Below are positions 6,508 through 9,318 of a stretch of 9,318 nucleotides of DNA, one piece after another. The notes beneath the pieces were generated by a model. The model ran no database searches and was not told the DNA's origin. It saw nothing but the letters and a program-made list of their open reading frames with translations. The DNA is taken from NCBI GenBank assembly GCA_019313025.1, contig JAFDCA010000137.1, positions 1 to 9,318 of the forward strand, written 5' to 3'. This DNA is from Deltaproteobacteria bacterium. GTDB taxonomy: Bacteria > Desulfobacterota > Desulfobacteria > Desulfobacterales > UBA11574. The stretch's first letter is position 1; every line of letters begins with the position of its first letter. A program made the position numbers and the translations under genes.

Positions 6508-8093
6508 CAATCCGCTTCTATTCCAATTGTTACTCCCGGATGGGGCACAATTGTCGGAAAGCCTTCTTGCTGTAGATGATTTGCAAATGCCAGGGACTGA
6601 TCCTCCTCGCCGTGAACAACGGCGATCTTTTTGATTTTCAAATTCGATTCTTTGAGAAAACGAAGCATCTCATTCTTATCGCCATGCGCGGAAAAACCGC
6701 TCAGCTTCTCGACATGGGCTTTTAACGGATACGTTTTATTTAAAATTTTTAATAAAGGTGGTGATCCTTTTCGCCCTGATTTTTCATATTCGAGGCCCTG
6801 TTCGAGAATGCGGCGACCCAGGGTGTTCTGAGCCATATAACCGACAATGAGGATCGTATGGCGGGGATTGTGGATTTTATGGCGCAGATGATGCAGGACA
6901 CGGCCGGCTTCGCACATCCCCGAGGCCGAGATGACGATATGCGACGTCTCTTCACGGTTCAGGGCCATGGATTCTTCCACCGATCCCACAAAACGAACCT
7001 TATCAAAAAAGAATGGATTTTTACCTTTTTTTAAAAAGGTTTCATGGGTTTCGTTATCATATACTTCAGGATGTTCTCCAAAGACCCGGGTAATATGGGT
7101 GGCCAGCGGACTGTCTACATATACCGGAACTTTCCGGACTTCGCCTTCATTATACAATTCGTGAATAAGATATAAAAGCTCCTGGGTGCGTCCAAAGGCA
7201 AATGCCGGTATAATAACCGATCCATTTCGCTGAAAAGTTTCAGTGAAAATCTTTTTCAGCCGGGGCTTTAAATCCTCTAACGGCTCGTGTACGCGGTCCC
7301 CATAAGTACTTTCCATAATCATCAAGTCCACATCAATATCGTCGTTTAAGAAAGAAAGCGCAGGGTTTTTTATAATCGGTTTTTCAAATCTGCCGATATC
7401 ACCGGAATAACAGATGGTAAATTTTCTTCCGTTTTCCCGGAATTTGAGAATGGATATGGCCGAGCCCAAAATATGACCGGCTTCATAAAATGTGCAGGTG
7501 GCATCTTTTCCGATTGTCGCCGGGTTTCGGTAGGGATATCCTTCAAAATGATCCAGGGCATTTTCAGCATCTTCAATGCTGTATAGCGGTGTCACGCCTT
7601 CAAGACGATATTTCAACAGAAGTTCGTTGATTTTTTCGGTGTTAATCCGATGGCCATCTTTTTTCAGTTCTTTCTTGATGTTATTGAGTTTCTTTTTTGA
7701 AATCTTTTTATGAGGTCCGGAGGTATCCAGTTCGGCCAGAACTGATCGGACGGTTTTATAGTTCAGATAATCGGCATCCGACTCCTGGATATAGGCGGAA
7801 TCCTTAAGGAGGTAGTGACTGGCATCTTCGGTGGCACGTGTACAGAACACACGGCCGTGGAAATTGTTTTTCGTCAGTATCGGAATTCGGCCGGAATGGT
7901 CGATGTGGGCATGGGAAAGCACGACGTTGGTAAGGGTTTTCGGATCGACCGGTATGTTTCGGTTTTTTTCATTGCTCTCTTTCCGGCGTCCCTGAAACAT
8001 CCCACAATCGAGTAAAATTCGATTATTTCCGGTTTCGATCAGATGCATTGAACCTGTAACTTCCCGAACCGCACCGTAAAACGTTATCTGCAT
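6507..8093 (-). CDS. Beta-CASP metallo-beta-lactamase RNase (CPSF/YSH1-like)
   Basis: This is a 528-residue cytoplasmic zinc nuclease of the beta-CASP family, which cleaves RNA as an endonuclease and/or 5'-3' exonuclease. The metallo-beta-lactamase motifs are complete: HAHIDH (61-66), H207 in AGHILGS and D232 in SGDIGR. The beta-CASP motifs follow: motif A E261 (ESTYGD), motif B H470 (GFSAHGD) and motif C H494 (VHGEED). A histidine in motif C is typical of RNA-acting rather than DNA-acting members. Compared with the usual bacterial form it has an extra stretch of roughly 50 residues (about 113-165), very rich in lysine, between the lactamase part and the beta-CASP part. The start at 8093 has AAAGGA 9 nt upstream (8103-8108). 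It heads the operon, with a truncated PPC-like frame just before it, and overlaps the transporter gene by one base. The family is certain; the RNA substrate is unknown. Confidence 0.95.
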   Translation of the reverse strand: MQITFYGAVREVTGSMHLIETGNNRILLDCGMFQGRRKESNEKNRNIPVDPKTLTNVVLSHAHIDHSGRIPILTKNNFHGRVFCTRATEDASHYLLKDSAYIQESDADYLNYKTVRSVLAELDTSGPHKKISKKKLNNIKKELKKDGHRINTEKINELLLKYRLEGVTPLYSIEDAENALDHFEGYPYRNPATIGKDATCTFYEAGHILGSAISILKFRENGRKFTICYSGDIGRFEKPIIKNPALSFLNDDIDVDLMIMESTYGDRVHEPLEDLKPRLKKIFTETFQRNGSVIIPAFAFGRTQELLYLIHELYNEGEVRKVPVYVDSPLATHITRVFGEHPEVYDNETHETFLKKGKNPFFFDKVRFVGSVEESMALNREETSHIVISASGMCEAGRVLHHLRHKIHNPRHTILIVGYMAQNTLGRRILEQGLEYEKSGRKGSPPLLKILNKTYPLKAHVEKLSGFSAHGDKNEMLRFLKESNLKIKKIAVVHGEEDQSLAFANHLQQEGFPTIVPHPGVTIGIEAD

Positions 8094-8112
8094 TTTAGCT
8101 TATCCTTTCTGG

Positions 8113-8193
8113 TTATAAATTTAATATAATGATGTCTCCATGCTCGAGGCGTATCACAAAAATGCGACCCTGTTGTGCTTGAGAATATTTCAT
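8113..8193 (-). pseudogene. Truncated PPC/DUF296-like frame (26 codons)
   Basis: This short minus-strand frame starts with ATG at 8193 and ends with TAA at 8113, 19 nt before the nuclease ATG. Its peptide begins MKYSQAQQGRIFVIRLEHGD, which closely resembles, from memory, the N-terminus of PPC-domain (DUF296) DNA-binding proteins, where GR(I/V)F(V/I)(L/I)RLE(H/D)GD is usual. Those proteins run to about 130-150 residues; here only the first twenty or so fit before unrelated residues and a stop. A GAGGAGG sequence lies at 8207-8213 (13 nt upstream, rather far), and a promoter candidate lies above that. The simplest reading is a gene remnant left by a deletion that fused the 5' end of a PPC gene to the nuclease gene. 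It may still be translated as a leader peptide. The match is by memory only. Confidence 0.5.
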
Positions 8194-8223
8194 ATTGAAC
8201 TTACGACCTCCTCTACAAGAACA

Positions 8224-8252
8224 GTTTTAAAAACCTAAATTGAGCGTCTCAA
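8224..8252 (-). promoter_or_regulatory. Sigma-70-like promoter for the minus-strand operon
   Basis: Read on the minus strand, TTGAGA (8252-8247, 5 of 6 consensus) is followed after exactly 17 nt by TAAAAC (8229-8224, 4 of 6). Transcription would start near 8217, just before the GAGGAGG at 8213-8207 and the truncated PPC-like frame, and would run into the nuclease gene. The placement fits an original promoter of the PPC gene that now drives the operon. The edge of the palindromic element is only 24 bp upstream. Confidence 0.45.
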
Positions 8253-8275
8253 ACTGTGGCATAACACTAAAGAAA

Positions 8276-8554
8276 TGAGGGGTCGAGGGGAGTTTTATTA
8301 ACACAAATATACGCGTTCAGGGGTGTGCGTTTGCATGGTGCGATACGGTTGAAGTGGCCTTGTCGTTTCAATGACTTAGCAGTAAGTGAGACCGCGGCTC
8401 CCGCATGCTTTTTCCGGGAGAATGCAAAGGGAGCAGGAATGCCACCGCTGCTAAGTTTTTGAAATGACCAGATACGTAGACACCAAAGTGAAACGGGGGC
8501 ACGCCACGCGAACACGAACATAAGTGTTTACAACAAAAACACCCTGACCCCTCA
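8276..8554. mobile_element. 279-bp imperfect palindrome, foldback/MITE-like element
   Basis: The two ends are inverted copies: TGAGGGGTC at 8276-8284 and GACCCCTCA at 8546-8554. The match continues inward, with gaps, through both arms. For example, GTCGTTTCAA (8362-8371) faces TTGAAATGAC (8459-8468), CTTAGCAG (8375-8382) faces CTGCTAAG (8448-8455), and GCTCCC (8397-8402) faces GGGAGC (8429-8434). The outer and middle pairs centre on position 8415 and the innermost within half a base of it, so this is one structure and not chance matches. A competing local hairpin pairs CTCCCG (8398-8403) with CGGGAG (8415-8420). The element is more GC-rich than its AT-rich flanks. No gene is supported inside, and I see no clear target-site duplication. 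The end sequence reminds me of REP-like repeats mobilised by IS200-type (RAYT) transposases in deltaproteobacteria, which is recall and not shown here. If transcribed, it would fold into one long hairpin. Confidence 0.6.
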
Positions 8555-8687
8555 AATAATTTGATTGTCAGTAAAAAAAAAGCATCGACACTCACTTTTT
8601 TCATTGAAATTTTTTTAATTATTTAGCATAAGTATTTTCTTATTTCAACATAGCTTGGTTTTAATTTAATATAATTTTTTGAAATTT

Positions 8688-8717
8688 TTGACAAAAAGAT
8701 CGTCCAAAGCTTAATTT
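8688..8717 (+). promoter_or_regulatory. Candidate sigma-70 promoter for the cytochrome gene
   Basis: A perfect -35 TTGACA (8688-8693) is followed after 18 nt by TAATTT (8712-8717), a weak -10. Transcription would start near 8724, leaving a short leader with the Shine-Dalgarno. The base composition makes other -10 choices possible. Confidence 0.4.
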
Positions 8718-8730
8718 ATTGTTTTTCATG

Positions 8731-8736
8731 AGGAGG
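8731..8736 (+). promoter_or_regulatory. Ribosome binding site fixing the cytochrome start
   Basis: A full AGGAGG lies 6 nt before the ATG at 8743. The frame is open from a TTG at 8719 and has another ATG at 8728, but those starts lie upstream of this Shine-Dalgarno. The choice of 8743 also puts the basic residues of the signal peptide right at the N-terminus. Confidence 0.8.
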
Positions 8737-8742
8737 AACAGG

Positions 8743-9234
8743 ATGTACAGATTACGAGTGGGGGTGTTGTGTTTGGTGATGGTTTTTGTTTTTGGATTAG
8801 CGCTAAATGCCACCGGAGAGAATAAAAGCGATACAATAGAAGCTGTTGAGGATATGTGTGTCCCCATGGGCATTATTGTCCTGAAACCCGATCCCTCGGT
8901 CGAACAAAAGAGAGCTCCGGTTGAATTCAATCATGCCAAACATTTTTCGTTCGATTGTCGAACATGCCATCACAAATGGGAAGCAAATACCAAGGTCACC
9001 AACTGTACAACATCAAAATGTCATGATCTTTTGAAAGCGCCGGAAAAGCCGACAAAATACCTGGCGTATACTGAAGATGGGATAAAGTATTTTAAATATG
9101 CCTATCACCAAAGCTGCATCGGGTGTCATAAAGAAATAAAATCCAAGCAGAAAAAAAAGGAAATGTTATACAAGGCATCGGAAACAAAGATAAAAAATGT
9201 TCCGACCAGTTGTAACGAGTGCCATCCTAAATAA
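8743..9234 (+). CDS. Periplasmic tetraheme cytochrome c3 (class III)
   Basis: This is a 163-residue precursor with a signal peptide (MYRLR, then a hydrophobic core at about 6-21, cleavage likely after A23). It has four heme c attachment motifs: CRTCH (72-76), CTTSKCH (88-94, CX4CH), CIGCH (125-129) and CNECH (157-161). Distal histidine ligands are visible in the class III pattern: H64 and H67 in FNHAKH, H77 right after the first motif, and H122 before the third. The arrangement FNHxxH...CxxCHH matches the tetraheme cytochrome c3 of Desulfovibrio, where it carries electrons between periplasmic hydrogenases or formate dehydrogenases and membrane complexes. There the fourth motif is CX4CH; here it is CX2CH. 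About 60 residues precede the first heme in the precursor, slightly more than usual, with an extra cysteine (C39). The gene runs divergently from the kinase operon and could be a partner or a target of it (inference). Confidence 0.92.
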   Translation: MYRLRVGVLCLVMVFVFGLALNATGENKSDTIEAVEDMCVPMGIIVLKPDPSVEQKRAPVEFNHAKHFSFDCRTCHHKWEANTKVTNCTTSKCHDLLKAPEKPTKYLAYTEDGIKYFKYAYHQSCIGCHKEIKSKQKKKEMLYKASETKIKNVPTSCNECHPK

Positions 9235-9250
9235 TAAGCTTAACGGTTTA

Positions 9251-9291
9251 GCGTAGCAAAGCCTGGCGCTGATGAACAGGCTTTGTTACAC
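9251..9291. terminator. Inverted repeat after the cytochrome gene, possible terminator
   Basis: GTAGCAAAGCCTG (9253-9265) pairs with CAGGCTTTGTTAC (9277-9289), giving a 13-bp stem with one G-T wobble and an 11-nt loop. It lies 18 nt past the stop codon, the right place for a terminator, but no T-run follows. It may instead stabilise the mRNA end or be a dispersed repeat. The remaining bases to 9318 show nothing I can identify. Confidence 0.4.
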
Positions 9292-9318
9292 CTATATACG
9301 ATTCCCACCCAGGACGGT

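Larger units (their letters stand above)
8555..8742. other. AT-rich leader upstream of the cytochrome gene
   Basis: This very AT-rich stretch with T- and A-runs lies between the palindromic element and the cytochrome c3 start. Apart from the promoter candidate and ribosome binding site listed separately I see no gene. I looked for a sigma-54 site (TGGCAC-N5-TTGCA) and for FNR- or HcpR-type palindromes and found none that convince. Confidence 0.5.

Noticed and set aside
8267..8604. Two overlapping minus-strand open frames of 84 and 78 codons across the palindromic element
   Set aside because: They have no ribosome binding site or recognisable domain, and they are explained by the GC-rich palindrome lacking stops. 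The encoded peptides look like noise.
8555..8742. Sigma-54 promoter driving the cytochrome as a target of the NtrC-type regulator
   Set aside because: No TGGCAC-N5-TTGCA-like element was found on either strand of the divergent region, so direct control by the neighbouring regulator is unsupported here.

Overview
The window looks like a chromosomal segment of an anaerobic Desulfobacterota (deltaproteobacterial) organism, probably a sulfate reducer of the Desulfobacteraceae/Desulfosarcinaceae kind. This is inferred from gene content: a periplasmic tetraheme cytochrome c3, a sensor kinase with c-type heme motifs in its periplasmic domain, PAS domains rich in cysteine, an NtrC-type sigma-54 activator, and moderately AT-rich DNA. 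No species can be named from the sequence alone.

Layout. Positions 1-319 carry no convincing gene, only a short GGAATTT-type repeat. From 8093 down to 320 five genes lie head to tail on the minus strand. In transcription order they are a beta-CASP metallo-beta-lactamase RNase, an EamA/DMT-family transporter, a membrane histidine kinase with two heme c motifs, a soluble kinase with an N-terminal receiver, and a sigma-54-dependent response regulator. Four of the five have an AAAGGA ribosome binding site 7-9 nt before the start. Three junctions are tight: 1-nt overlap, 4-nt overlap and 1-nt gap. The kinase trio (320-5485) is probably one signalling module. The nuclease and transporter are probably cotranscribed but need not share its function.

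The 650-bp divergent region (8094-8742) is the least ordinary part. Next to the nuclease gene is a 26-codon minus-strand reading frame that looks like the first residues of a PPC/DUF296 protein that has lost the rest of its gene. A good sigma-70-like promoter lies just upstream of it. Beyond that is a 279-bp imperfect palindrome (8276-8554), symmetric about position 8415 and bounded by TGAGGGGTC inverted ends. It resembles a foldback or MITE/REP-type element. An AT-rich leader with a promoter candidate follows and drives a plus-strand tetraheme cytochrome c3 (8743-9234). An inverted repeat without a T-tract follows that gene.

Working model (inference). The heme-bearing kinase senses redox state or a ligand in the periplasm. 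The soluble receiver-kinase adds a second, cytoplasmic, cysteine-based input. Phosphate ends on the NtrC-type regulator, which would open sigma-54 promoters outside this window. The regulator carries GAFTDA instead of the usual GAFTGA. I see no CRISPR array, phage, tRNA or rRNA. The main candidates for novelty are the dual-input kinase cascade with matching cysteine-rich PAS domains, and the palindromic element beside the truncated PPC frame.
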